In this document: positions 37,692 through 46,069 of the stretch, one piece after another | Layout of the letters: each line of letters opens with the position of its first letter | Numbering within the stretch: position 1 is the first letter of the stretch | NCBI GenBank assembly: GCA_918797485.1 | Contig: CAKKNE010000004.1 | Location: forward strand, 4,712,001-4,776,000 | Origin: Pelagomonas calceolata | Lineage: Eukaryota; Sar; Pelagophyceae; Pelagomonadales; Pelagomonadaceae | Direction of reading: 5' to 3' | Length of the DNA: 64,000 nt | Notes under the pieces: model-generated | What the model was told of the DNA's origin: nothing | Database searches by the model: none | Seen by the model: only the letters and a program-made list of their open reading frames with translations | Position numbers and translations under genes: made by a program

Positions 37692-39659
37692 ATGCTCTCC
37701 CAACTCACGGCGACCTACCACGACCGCGGCTGGTGCAAGGTCGAGCGCTGCCTCGACGGCGCCACGGTCCAGAGCTTCGTCGACCAGTTGAAACGCGAGC
37801 TGCGAGCGCCGACCGTCCAGGGCGAGTCCGGCCACGACTATAGAGCCATCGATTTGGAGGAGAGCGCGACGTGGTTCCGCGGCACGGAGCGGAGGGTGGT
37901 GGAGGTCAACCCGCCGGGCGAGGGCGCCCACTGGTCTCGCATCGAGCGCGCGCCGCGGCTCGTGTGCGCGCTGGACGCGCTCCTCGGCACGTGGGAGCTG
38001 CCCCGGAACGATGCGGAGCGCACGCGCGAGTGGTACTGCCCCATCGTCTTCCCCGAGGACCCTCCTTGTCATACACTGACGCGACCCGCGTTGTCTGGCG
38101 AAGCGACGTGGCGCGACGGCTTCGGTGATGCGTGGACGAGTGAAGAAGACGAAAAACTACGCAAGGCGGCCCGAGCACGACCCGTCGACTGGAAGGGTAT
38201 CAGTAGCGAATTGAATCGACCGGTCAAGCACTGCCGCGAGCGCTGGGCGGCGATCAACCCCTGGGCGCCAGACGAAGATCAAACGCTGGCGGAGCTCCAC
38301 AAAACCCACGGCGACGCGTGGTCCCTGCTCACGAGCAAGCTCTCGGCGGCGGGCTTCGAGGCGCGGACGAAGAGGGCGGTCCGCGCAAGGTGCGCTCTCA
38401 AAGCGTCCCAGAAGACTATAAATGAGACGCCGACGCTATCAAATTGGCGGCCCGTGAACCGACGCCGCTGTTTAGATAGGGGCTTCCACGTCGATCCGGG
38501 CCCGGGCTTTCCCATGGAAGGTTTGAGAACTCTCAAAGGCGACCGCGCCCAGGGCGCTGTGGTGCTTGTGGTTTTGTCAGATTGGCCGTCAAACGGCGGC
38601 GGCACGTGCGTCGCGAACGGGAGCCATCGTTGGGTGCGAGAGAAACTAGGTGAGGGCCCGCTGCCGCATTCTGAGTTAAATAGGTGGGCCATCGCCGAGG
38701 TGGCTCGAAGGCGTGCTTCTCGAGAATTGCGCCTCGACTACGAGGAGGGTCACGGTGATGTCATCGAACAAATTTGTGCTAAGGCGGGCGACGTCATCCT
38801 GATGCACCCCTGGGCCGTGCACGGCGGGACGACGAACCTATCAACCATGCCGCGGCTCATGGCCAACGGCATGGCTCGCGTTTGTAATCCGGGCGACGGC
38901 GCGTTTCTGAAAAGGCCGGTGGGCGCGATGGACGAGGCCGCGTTTTTGCAGATGGCCGCACCGGTCGCCCCTCGTGTTGCCCTACGACCGGAGAGAAAAA
39001 GCGTCGCGTACGTGCACGTCCCCAAAACGGGCGGCTCGGCCGTCGAGGCGTGGCTGCGCGAGGCCTGGCCGCGGCGCATTACATTGTCGGGCCACCACAA
39101 ACTTACACTGAAGGACCACCAGAAGAACGGTGGGGTCGTGACGCTTATTACTCTCAGGGAGCCGCTCGAGCGCTTCGTGTCTACGCACGCGTACTGGGTC
39201 CACGGCGCCGCGGACGAGCCCTGGCACCGAAGATCTGATGATTGGGTGCCTTGCTTGGGTGGCACCACCACCGACTTCGACCTGCGGTCATTAACGGGCT
39301 TCGTGGCCGCGGCGCGCGCCGGCGCTATTGATCTGGAGGCCTGGGACGACTGGTTCGGCTGCGCTCCATTTAAGCGGCAAATGGACTGGCTCTCCGGTGG
39401 TGATGTGGCGCGGGCCGTCGTTATAAGGTACGCGTCCGACCCCGCCGTTTTTGCGGAGCGCGTGGGCGGCGCCGTGCGGATGGCGCTCGGCGAAGCTGGT
39501 GATGTTCCGCCGATGCGCGTCGTCAACGCGACGCGGCGGCGCGAGCACTGCGCGCTGGCTGATGATGATGCCGCGTGGGTCCGGGAGCGCTACGCGGCCG
39601 ACGCGGCGCTCTGGGATAGAGTGAATGTAGGCGATGGCGGGTTCCGGGCCGTGTTTTAA
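37692..39659 (+). CDS. three-part fusion: PhyH-type dioxygenase with inserted Myb/SANT repeats, plus sulfotransferase
   Basis: 655 residues, one uninterrupted frame. Residues 1-110 start like phytanoyl-CoA dioxygenase proteins (YHDRGWCKVERCLDGATVQSF). Residues about 146-238 are two Myb/SANT-like repeats (DAWTSEEDEKLRKA...CRERWAAI; WAPDEDQTLAELHKTHGDAWSLL). The dioxygenase then resumes with H266-V-D268, a distal H377 in WAVHGGTTN and R388, the Fe(II)- and 2-oxoglutarate-binding residues. From about 439 there is a sulfotransferase: VAYVHVPKTGGSA (5'-phosphosulfate loop) and LREPLERFVS (3'-phosphate site of PAPS). All key residues seem intact. Substrates are unknown. A Myb pair suggests DNA or chromatin contact, but could also bind protein. 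I know of no such arrangement. An introner-like acceptor at 37660 leaves the N-terminus open. Confidence 0.75.
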   Translation: MLSQLTATYHDRGWCKVERCLDGATVQSFVDQLKRELRAPTVQGESGHDYRAIDLEESATWFRGTERRVVEVNPPGEGAHWSRIERAPRLVCALDALLGTWELPRNDAERTREWYCPIVFPEDPPCHTLTRPALSGEATWRDGFGDAWTSEEDEKLRKAARARPVDWKGISSELNRPVKHCRERWAAINPWAPDEDQTLAELHKTHGDAWSLLTSKLSAAGFEARTKRAVRARCALKASQKTINETPTLSNWRPVNRRRCLDRGFHVDPGPGFPMEGLRTLKGDRAQGAVVLVVLSDWPSNGGGTCVANGSHRWVREKLGEGPLPHSELNRWAIAEVARRRASRELRLDYEEGHGDVIEQICAKAGDVILMHPWAVHGGTTNLSTMPRLMANGMARVCNPGDGAFLKRPVGAMDEAAFLQMAAPVAPRVALRPERKSVAYVHVPKTGGSAVEAWLREAWPRRITLSGHHKLTLKDHQKNGGVVTLITLREPLERFVSTHAYWVHGAADEPWHRRSDDWVPCLGGTTTDFDLRSLTGFVAAARAGAIDLEAWDDWFGCAPFKRQMDWLSGGDVARAVVIRYASDPAVFAERVGGAVRMALGEAGDVPPMRVVNATRRREHCALADDDAAWVRERYAADAALWDRVNVGDGGFRAVF

Positions 39660-39672
39660 CAATTGTTGTGAT

Positions 39673-41222
39673 TTAATCCTCGTCCGCCGAGTCGGGCGGC
39701 AGCAGCGCGGTTTCGCGCGCCAAGACGTCGCCCCAAAGGCCCCGCGAGTCCGCGGCCGCGGATGCGTCCGACCACTGCGCCGGCGCGAGCGCCCAGGACC
39801 CGCGCGAGACCTCGGCGAGCAGCTGGTCCGTCGACCAGACGGCGCAGCCGCTCCAGACGAGGGCCTCGAGCGCCCAGCCGGCCTCGCGGAAGAATCGCGC
39901 GCACCGCGCGACCAGGGGCACCGCGCCGACGAAGGCGCGTTTCGCGTCGTCTCCGTCACAACCGGGCCGCCACGGCACAACGTCGCCGACCTTGGCGCGG
40001 AGCGCGTCGTCATCTAGAACGTCGCGCGCGCCGTCGCTCCGCGTCGCGACCAACAAACCGAGCGGCTCGGAGCGGTGCACCGGGCCGCCGGAGAACACGG
40101 CCACGCGGCAGCCCATGCGCCGCAGCCGCTCGACGGCCTTGCGCGCGGCGCGCACGTCCGCCGGCGGCTCGTTCGACTCGCGGTCGGAGTCCGACTCGTC
40201 CTCCGACGACGACGCCGGCGGCGCGACGGCGGCGACGGCCGACCGGAGCCACGCGCGGCGCCGGGACGGCGCCGCCTCCTCATCAACCTCCCCGTCCTCG
40301 AGCGCCTCGCCGCCCACCAACCGACAGCGCCGCGTGACGCCGCAGGCCACGATCGCGTCCGAGCCGTCGGTCGCCGCGCCCTTGCCCACGTAGAGGATGA
40401 GGAACACGCCGCGGTGCCAGTGCCGCTGGGCCCGGGCGCGCAGCACGGCCACCATCAGCGACGCCATCGACGGCGGCCCGGGCAGCGCGTCGGCCACGCG
40501 CCGCGGCTGCTGATGGGCCGGCGCGCCGAGGGCCGCGCGGAAGCGCGCGACGAGCGACGACTGGCGCTGCGGCTGCTGTGGCTGTGGCGGCGGCGCCTCG
40601 TAGGACCTGTGCGGCAAGAAATCACTCCGCCACGCCGTCAAGCAGGCGTCGCGTCGATGGCGTGCGAGACGCGCCGCGACAATTTGATTTATGCGCTGCG
40701 TACGAACGGCCGCCGCGCGTCGACGGCGCGGCCGGCCTCCGCGGCCCAGCCGGCCGCCGCGTCCTCGACGCTCGGCGCGGGCGCGGGCGCCGGCGCCTCG
40801 GCGGCTTCGCGCGCGCGCGCGGCCGCGGCGTTCGCGTCCGTCGCCCAGGTGAGGATCGCGTCGTCGCCCTGCAGCGCCTCGGCCTCGGCCTCGGCCCGGC
40901 GCGGCGCCTGGGCGATGAGCCCGCCGGCCGACTGCAGGAGGGCCCGCAGCGCGGCCGCGTGCGCGACGTCGCGCGCCGCCGGCCGGTAGCGCGGCGCCGT
41001 CTTCACGGCGCGCGCGAAGAACTCGCGCTCGGCCCGCGGCGGTGGTTTGGTGGTCCACTTCGCGTTGCACACGTTGCAGCGCCGCCGGGCGCCCGGAAAG
41101 CGGCCGCGCCGCCACTCCGCGAGGCATTCCTGGTGCACGAACTTGTGCGAGCCGTCGCAGTTGCAGGGGGCGATGAGCTGGTCTTCGTCCGCATCTTCGA
41201 GGCAGAAGCGGCACTGGGGCAT
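39673..41222 (-). CDS. RING-CH (MARCH-type) E3 ligase-like protein with C-terminal domain (two exons)
   Basis: Exons 41222-40708 and 40606-39673, 482 residues. The N-terminus is a complete C4HC3 RING-CH finger: C4, C7, C20, C22, H30, C33, C49, C52. A helical linker follows. Exon 2 encodes a hydrophobic stretch (ASLMVAVLRARAQRHWHRGVFLILYVGKGA), an acidic Ser/Asp/Glu patch and a C-terminal globular region (VAVFSGGPVHRSEPLGLLVAT, LEALVWSGCAVWSTDQLL) that I do not recognise. RING-CH proteins usually ubiquitinate membrane proteins, but no clear pair of transmembrane helices is present. The two exons are joined by an introner whose target duplication shows the exact junction (Pro-Ser-Tyr). The 3' end is 13 bp from the fusion gene's stop. 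Confidence 0.75.
40607..40707 (-). mobile_element. introner-like intron in RING-CH gene
   Basis: 101 nt on the minus strand. The left target copy GTTCGTACG provides the GT donor; the right copy is GTCCTACG. The element starts CAGCGCATAAATCAAA and ends GAGTGATTTCTTGCCGCACAG. It contains the core (reverse, 40647-40663). Splicing here is the only choice I found that joins both exons in frame. Confidence 0.75.
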
Positions 41223-41710
41223 CGTGGTGCTCTCCTGTCCAGGTGGGGCTCTCCCTGGCACTTGTCAGAGCCAGGCGGTCTTCGAAACTGCCAGGCACGA
41301 CGACGACGACTTCTAAACTGTCCAGTTCTCTACCTTCGGGCGCAGGACTGACGCGCGGGCAGTCGGCTAATGCTCTGCGCTGCAGCAGAGGCAGAGGTTT
41401 TGCCAGGCAGCGCTAGTGGTGTAACGCATGCAAACCCGTACAAGAAGGCGTCTCTAGACCCTATTCCCCCATGAAGAGTCGTATCGATTTGCTAGTGTAT
41501 CAGACGTACTAGAGATTTTGTCGACGCGGACTTGCTGGACCAAAACGCCCGTGTATGCACGCCGGCGTGCATCAAAGCTGTGCAAAAAAGGAAGTCTTAT
41601 ACTGCTGCCGCAGTGCCACGCGGCCGCGAGAATTCGTGCGGCCTCACGCAGCACAATCACACAAGGCACTCGCAGCAAGCTAGCACTGCAAGCAGCGCAT
41701 CGATTCACAA
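41223..41710. promoter_or_regulatory. divergent promoter with palindrome copy 6
   Basis: 490 bp. The degenerate palindrome at 41491-41512 (GCTAGTGTATCAGAC then GTACTAG) lies 199 bp upstream of the HisHF start. No gene supported. Confidence 0.45.
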
Positions 41711-43351
41711 ATGGCCTCGCAAGCCGCAAAACCGACGGTCACGGTCCTCGACTACGGCGCCGGCAACGTACGAAGTGTAATAAACGCGCTCGAGCTGCTG
41801 GGATGCGACGTCGACCTCGTGCGAACAGCAAAAGATGTAAGAGCGGCCGAGATCCTGGTGTTTCCCGGCGTGGGCTGCTTCGCGGCGGCGATGGACGCGT
41901 TAGATGAGCTTGGTGTGTTAGATGCGTTGCGAGACTATCTACGAGACAAGGATAGGCCCTTCCTCGGCATCTGTTTAGGATTGCAGCTCCTGTTCGCCTC
42001 GTCGGAGGAGAGCCCCGGTAGAGAAGGAGTCGGGGCCGTCGACGGTGTCGTGAAGAAGCTGCGACCCCCTCAACAGGTCGCGATTCCCCATATGGGGTGG
42101 AATGAAGCCTTAGCAACCAAAGAATCGCCGCTCTTCCAACCGAGAGAACGTTATTATTTTGTCCACTCCTTCGCCATCGACACCTGCGACCCGAAATGGG
42201 CCGCGGCCGTGTCGGACTACGGCGGCCAGCGCTTCACGTGTGCCGTGGCGGATGGGCGACGGGCCGCGTGCCAGTTCCATCCGGAGAAGAGCGGCAAGCA
42301 AGGTTTGGCTTTGCTGAGGCGGTTTGTGTCCCTCGCTCGAAGCACGCAAGCGAACCTTGGTGCGGTCGTGTCCGGTACGACGACTCTGGCTCCTAGAATC
42401 ATCGCGGCGTTGGATGTGAGAACAAACGACCAGGGCGACTTGGTCGTGACGAAAGGCGACGGGTATGATGTGAGAGAGAAGACGGAAGGTGAACGAGCCG
42501 TACGAAACCTGGGCAAGCCCGTCGACTTGTGCGCGAGGTACTACGACGAGGGCGCGGACGAGATTTGCATCCTCAACATCTGCGCGTTCAAGGGCGAGGC
42601 CGCCGGCGACCTGCCGTTGTTAGGTGTATTACGAAAAGCTTCGGAGCGGTGCTTCGTGCCGCTGACGATCGGCGGCGGCGTCCGGGACTACACGGCGTCC
42701 GACGGCTCGAGTGTCACGGCGCTCGACGTCGCCGACGCTTATTTCAGAGCAGGCGCCGACAAGGTGGGCATCGGCTCGGATGCGGTCAAGGCCGCGAAGG
42801 GCTACTATGCGTCTACTTCCCAAAAAACGTCGATAGAGCAGATCGCCACGAAATACGGAAGGCAGGCCGTCGTCGTGTCGCTCGACCCGAGAAGAGTGTG
42901 GCTTTCTGATAATGAGGACGCCCCATCGGGTGAAAACGGCGCGCCGGCACCCTTGGTGGTCACGCACGCGACCGCACGAGGGCCTTCTGGTGAATCGCGG
43001 TGCTGGTGGCGCGCGACGACGAGTGGCGGCCGCACGGACGAGCCGATATGTGCCGTCGCGGTGGCCGTCGCGGCGGCGGCCTTGGGTGCCGGCGAGTTCA
43101 TGGTCAACTGCATTGATTGCGACGGCAAGGGCACGGGCTATGATATTGACCTGCTCAAGCTCGTCAAACAATCGGTGGAGGTGCCCGTGATCGCGTCGAG
43201 CGGCGCGGGCCAACCTTCTCACTTCAGCGACGTCTTCAAGGGGGCTCATGTCGACGCGGCCCTCGCCGCCGGCATCTTCCACCGGCGCGAGGTTGCTATT
43301 AGTGAGGTCAAGGCGGCGGTGCGGGGCGCGGGCTACCCCGTGCGGGACTAG
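41711..43351 (+). CDS. HIS7: bifunctional imidazole glycerol phosphate synthase (HisH-HisF fusion)
   Basis: 546 residues, one exon, as in plant and fungal HIS7. The glutaminase half begins VTVLDYGAGNVRSV and has the nucleophile in GICLGLQLLF (Cys about 87) and the His-Glu pair in CQFHPEKSG. The synthase half begins PRIIAALDVR (catalytic Asp), and continues with GADEICILNI, LTIGGGVRDY, ADKVGIGSDAV, NCIDCDGKGTGYD (second catalytic Asp) and VIASSGAGQ. It turns PRFAR plus glutamine into imidazole glycerol phosphate and AICAR, linking histidine and purine synthesis. There is no obvious plastid leader (MASQAAKPTV), unlike the plant enzyme, so location is uncertain. Confidence 0.96.
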   Translation: MASQAAKPTVTVLDYGAGNVRSVINALELLGCDVDLVRTAKDVRAAEILVFPGVGCFAAAMDALDELGVLDALRDYLRDKDRPFLGICLGLQLLFASSEESPGREGVGAVDGVVKKLRPPQQVAIPHMGWNEALATKESPLFQPRERYYFVHSFAIDTCDPKWAAAVSDYGGQRFTCAVADGRRAACQFHPEKSGKQGLALLRRFVSLARSTQANLGAVVSGTTTLAPRIIAALDVRTNDQGDLVVTKGDGYDVREKTEGERAVRNLGKPVDLCARYYDEGADEICILNICAFKGEAAGDLPLLGVLRKASERCFVPLTIGGGVRDYTASDGSSVTALDVADAYFRAGADKVGIGSDAVKAAKGYYASTSQKTSIEQIATKYGRQAVVVSLDPRRVWLSDNEDAPSGENGAPAPLVVTHATARGPSGESRCWWRATTSGGRTDEPICAVAVAVAAAALGAGEFMVNCIDCDGKGTGYDIDLLKLVKQSVEVPVIASSGAGQPSHFSDVFKGAHVDAALAAGIFHRREVAISEVKAAVRGAGYPVRD

Positions 43352-43363
43352 ACTCTAACAACA

Positions 43364-44662
43364 TTAGTACTCCTGGTCGAGCTTCTCCTTGTGCTTGATC
43401 TTGCCGTGGCTCGACCGCGTCTTCGCGAAGTTGCGCGAGCCGTTGTGGCGCGCGCGCCGCGTCAGCTGCTTGTCCCGCTCGCGGCGCAGCTTCTGGGCGC
43501 AGACTTCGGGTGGCGGCGCTGCATCGGCCTCATAAGCAATGGGCGGCGGCGGCGACGCGTCGGCCGCGGGCGCGTCGACGCGCGCGCGCGCCAGGAACTC
43601 CGCGCGCAGCGCCTCCACTCCATCGTCGTCGCTCTCATTATCATCTTCTTCCTCCTCCGTAACAGCTTTGACAGGGCGCGACCGCCCCTCGCGCTTGTCC
43701 GGCGCGCAGCCGTCAAAGCCCGAGGCGCGGCACGCCGTATCCAAACGGGTCACCGCCTCCGAGGCACACGCCCCGTCAAAATCAAATAAACCCTCTTCAT
43801 CCACATCAAATTTCAGTTTCATCGTGAAGAACTTGACCAACCCGCGAACGTCCCGCGCGAAGTACATGGCCGCGTTCGGGTGTTTTGTGGAGATCATCTG
43901 CGGGAAGTCTATGAGTGTCACCGCCGACGTGTTCTGCTCGACAATCAAGTTAAATTCGTTGAGGTCGCAGTGCACCAATCCTCTTGCAGCTAACTGTCGG
44001 GCAATGGTGACAGTAGACTCCAACACCTTTTCAGGATCAGCTAAACACCCGGGAGCCCCCAGCTGATACAATGGTAACCCTTCAGCGAGGCCCATGACGA
44101 CCGCGTGGCGATTCTGGTCCAGCGGCTCGGGCACTTTTATGCTTTTATCCTCATGCAAACAACACATGAAGTCCCACTCGCGTTTGGCGGCGAGGCGGCT
44201 CATGTTCAACCAATTGCCCGCGGTCTTCCTTCCCTCCAAATAGTCGCGCTTGTCTTTCACGGCCTTGAACGACGTCTTGCCCAGTCGATGGAACTTGATG
44301 ATCACCCTCCGGTCGTCCGACGCCCGACAACCTTCGTACACGTCGCTCTCCTTGCCCTCGCCGATCTTCCGTCCCACGCTATCCACCGCGCCGCGCGCCA
44401 CGAAAGCTCGCAATGCGAGCACGTCGTAGCCGAACCACGTCAATCTATACCCATCGTACTTGTTGTTGTCGTGGTACACGAGCTTGAATCTTAGTAGAGT
44501 GGCCAGGAACTTGGCCGCGCCGCCGTGGCGCAGGCCCGCGATGCTGATAATTAATGGCACGGGCACGGCGTGGTGATTGCGCATGCCCAATTCCACGGCC
44601 GTCAGCACTCTGTAATCGTCCTTCGACAGGTGGCGCATGACCTGGACGTCGAGCTTGCCCAT
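43364..44662 (-). CDS. RIOK2: RIO2 atypical protein kinase
   Basis: From ATG 44662, 432 residues. The N-terminal winged helix MGKLDVQVMRHLSKDDYRVL and a GLRHGGAAKFLATLL helix precede the RIO kinase core: GEGKESDVYEG (nucleotide loop), KREWDFMCCLHE, LVHCDLNEFNLIV (catalytic loop) and LIDFPQMIS (metal-binding DFP, RIO2-type). A C-terminal acidic then basic tail (KLRRERDKQLTRRARHNGSRNFAKTR) is usual. RIO2 acts as an ATPase in final maturation of the 40S subunit in the cytoplasm. The upstream extension of the frame to 45274 is Arg-rich and lacks similarity, so I exclude it. Confidence 0.95.
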   Translation of the reverse strand: MGKLDVQVMRHLSKDDYRVLTAVELGMRNHHAVPVPLIISIAGLRHGGAAKFLATLLRFKLVYHDNNKYDGYRLTWFGYDVLALRAFVARGAVDSVGRKIGEGKESDVYEGCRASDDRRVIIKFHRLGKTSFKAVKDKRDYLEGRKTAGNWLNMSRLAAKREWDFMCCLHEDKSIKVPEPLDQNRHAVVMGLAEGLPLYQLGAPGCLADPEKVLESTVTIARQLAARGLVHCDLNEFNLIVEQNTSAVTLIDFPQMISTKHPNAAMYFARDVRGLVKFFTMKLKFDVDEEGLFDFDGACASEAVTRLDTACRASGFDGCAPDKREGRSRPVKAVTEEEEDDNESDDDGVEALRAEFLARARVDAPAADASPPPPIAYEADAAPPPEVCAQKLRRERDKQLTRRARHNGSRNFAKTRSSHGKIKHKEKLDQEY

Positions 44663-45416
44663 TTTTGAGTGGCAGTGCTCTCTGGTGTTTTGCAGCAATG
44701 CTCGCGCAGTTTTCGAGGTTGGCGCCCGACAGTGTTGGTTGTGCGAAGTGTTTGCCCTGCTCGAGACGTACTTTGCGTAACTACGTCGAGCAATAATGCG
44801 GCCGGCAGTGTGCAGCCTCGCCTGAGACTCGAGACCTCCGTTTTTGCCTCTATTCATGGAAGTTTCGTTGCAGGCGGTGCCTAGAAGTGCTCGATAGCGT
44901 CTCGCGAGTGTTCTTTTGAGGTTGTTGCTGGGTCTGAAATTTGGGCATCGCCATCTCGCTGTGATCAGGCGGACGGCATAAAAGCGTGTGTAACTGCGTC
45001 TGGAGTAAAGCAGCGTTCTGAGCGTGGTGCAGACGTATGGTTCTAAGCGTGGTGCAGCGGTGGGCTCAGCTGGACGCGACCTCGGCGAGCGCGGGCCTGC
45101 CACAGTGCAAGCTCCCTTAGCGTACGCGCCGACGCCTCTACGGCTGAACCGAGGCCGCTGACACGCCACGCCGACGCTACACGACCAGCGGCACACACGG
45201 AATGCAGGAGAACCGCACCGCAGACGCGCGCCGGCCGCGAACACGCGGCGGCGCCGCCGGAGGCCGAGCCCCACGCCGTCGGCGCGCCGACGGCAAAAGC
45301 GCCGGCCACGGGGCTCACCGCCAAGAGAGCCACGCCCTCACCGCCACGAGACACGCCGGCTGCAAGCAGCGCGCTCACCGCCCGCCCCCGCAGGTCAGGA
45401 AAGGAGCAGTAGAACC
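44663..45416. promoter_or_regulatory. divergent promoter region of RIO2 and uL23
   Basis: 754 bp. A pyrimidine-rich CCGCCCCCGCAG ends at 45392, 24 bases before the uL23 start, and may be a 5' UTR intron acceptor. No coding region supported. Confidence 0.4.
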
Positions 45417-45839
45417 ATGGCCGCCAAGAAGGCCGCCGCGGCCGCGACGGCCGTCCGCTCGGGCACGGGCAAGAAGATGGTCAAGCGACGAACGAAGGTC
45501 CACTTCTACCGGCCCAAGTCCTTCCAGCCGCCGAAGGCGCCCAAATACGCCTTGAAGGCGGCCCCGGCGCGCGCGAAGATGGACAAGTACCGCGTCATCA
45601 AGTACCCGCTCACGACGGAGTCGGCGATGAAGAAGATCGAGGACAACAACACGCTGGTCTTCATCGTGGACGTCGCGGCGAACAAGCGACAGATCAAGGA
45701 CGCGGTCAAGGCCATGTACGAGATCTCCTGCAGCAAGGTGAACACGCTGATCCGGCCCGACGGCCAGAAGAAGGCGTACGTGCGGCTGACGCAGGACTAC
45801 GACGCGCTGGACGTGGCGAACCGCATCGGCATCATCTAG
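45417..45839 (+). CDS. RPL23A: cytosolic ribosomal protein uL23 (L23a)
   Basis: 140 residues. A basic, Ala/Lys-rich N-terminus ([20 protein letters not shown]) leads into [68 protein letters not shown] and [18 protein letters not shown], the eukaryotic uL23 core. It sits at the exit tunnel of the 60S subunit and binds SRP. The context AACCATGG around the start is favourable. Adjacent to RIO2, another ribosome-related gene, though likely by chance. Confidence 0.97.
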   Translation: MAAKKAAAAATAVRSGTGKKMVKRRTKVHFYRPKSFQPPKAPKYALKAAPARAKMDKYRVIKYPLTTESAMKKIEDNNTLVFIVDVAANKRQIKDAVKAMYEISCSKVNTLIRPDGQKKAYVRLTQDYDALDVANRIGII

Positions 45840-46069
45840 GCTCGGTTCGTAATGTGGTTCTTCGCTAGTGAGTCGGTTGACGGTCAGTCAACCCGGGTTG
45901 CTCAAGAGGAGGGGCCCACCTTTACTGGCACATACTTTGGCACATCAGGCCGTCCTTCCGCCGCCGAGTCGCCATTCCCCTCATCCTACCACTTCATCCC
46001 GACGACGGCCCCTCGGAGTCCGGCGACCCGGACGAGGATCCAAGTACAGACAACAACTAAGTTAGATTC

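Noticed and set aside
43364-45274. Long N-terminal extension of RIO2 to 45274
   Set aside because: The extension is Arg-rich without similarity; the winged-helix domain begins exactly at the ATG at 44662.
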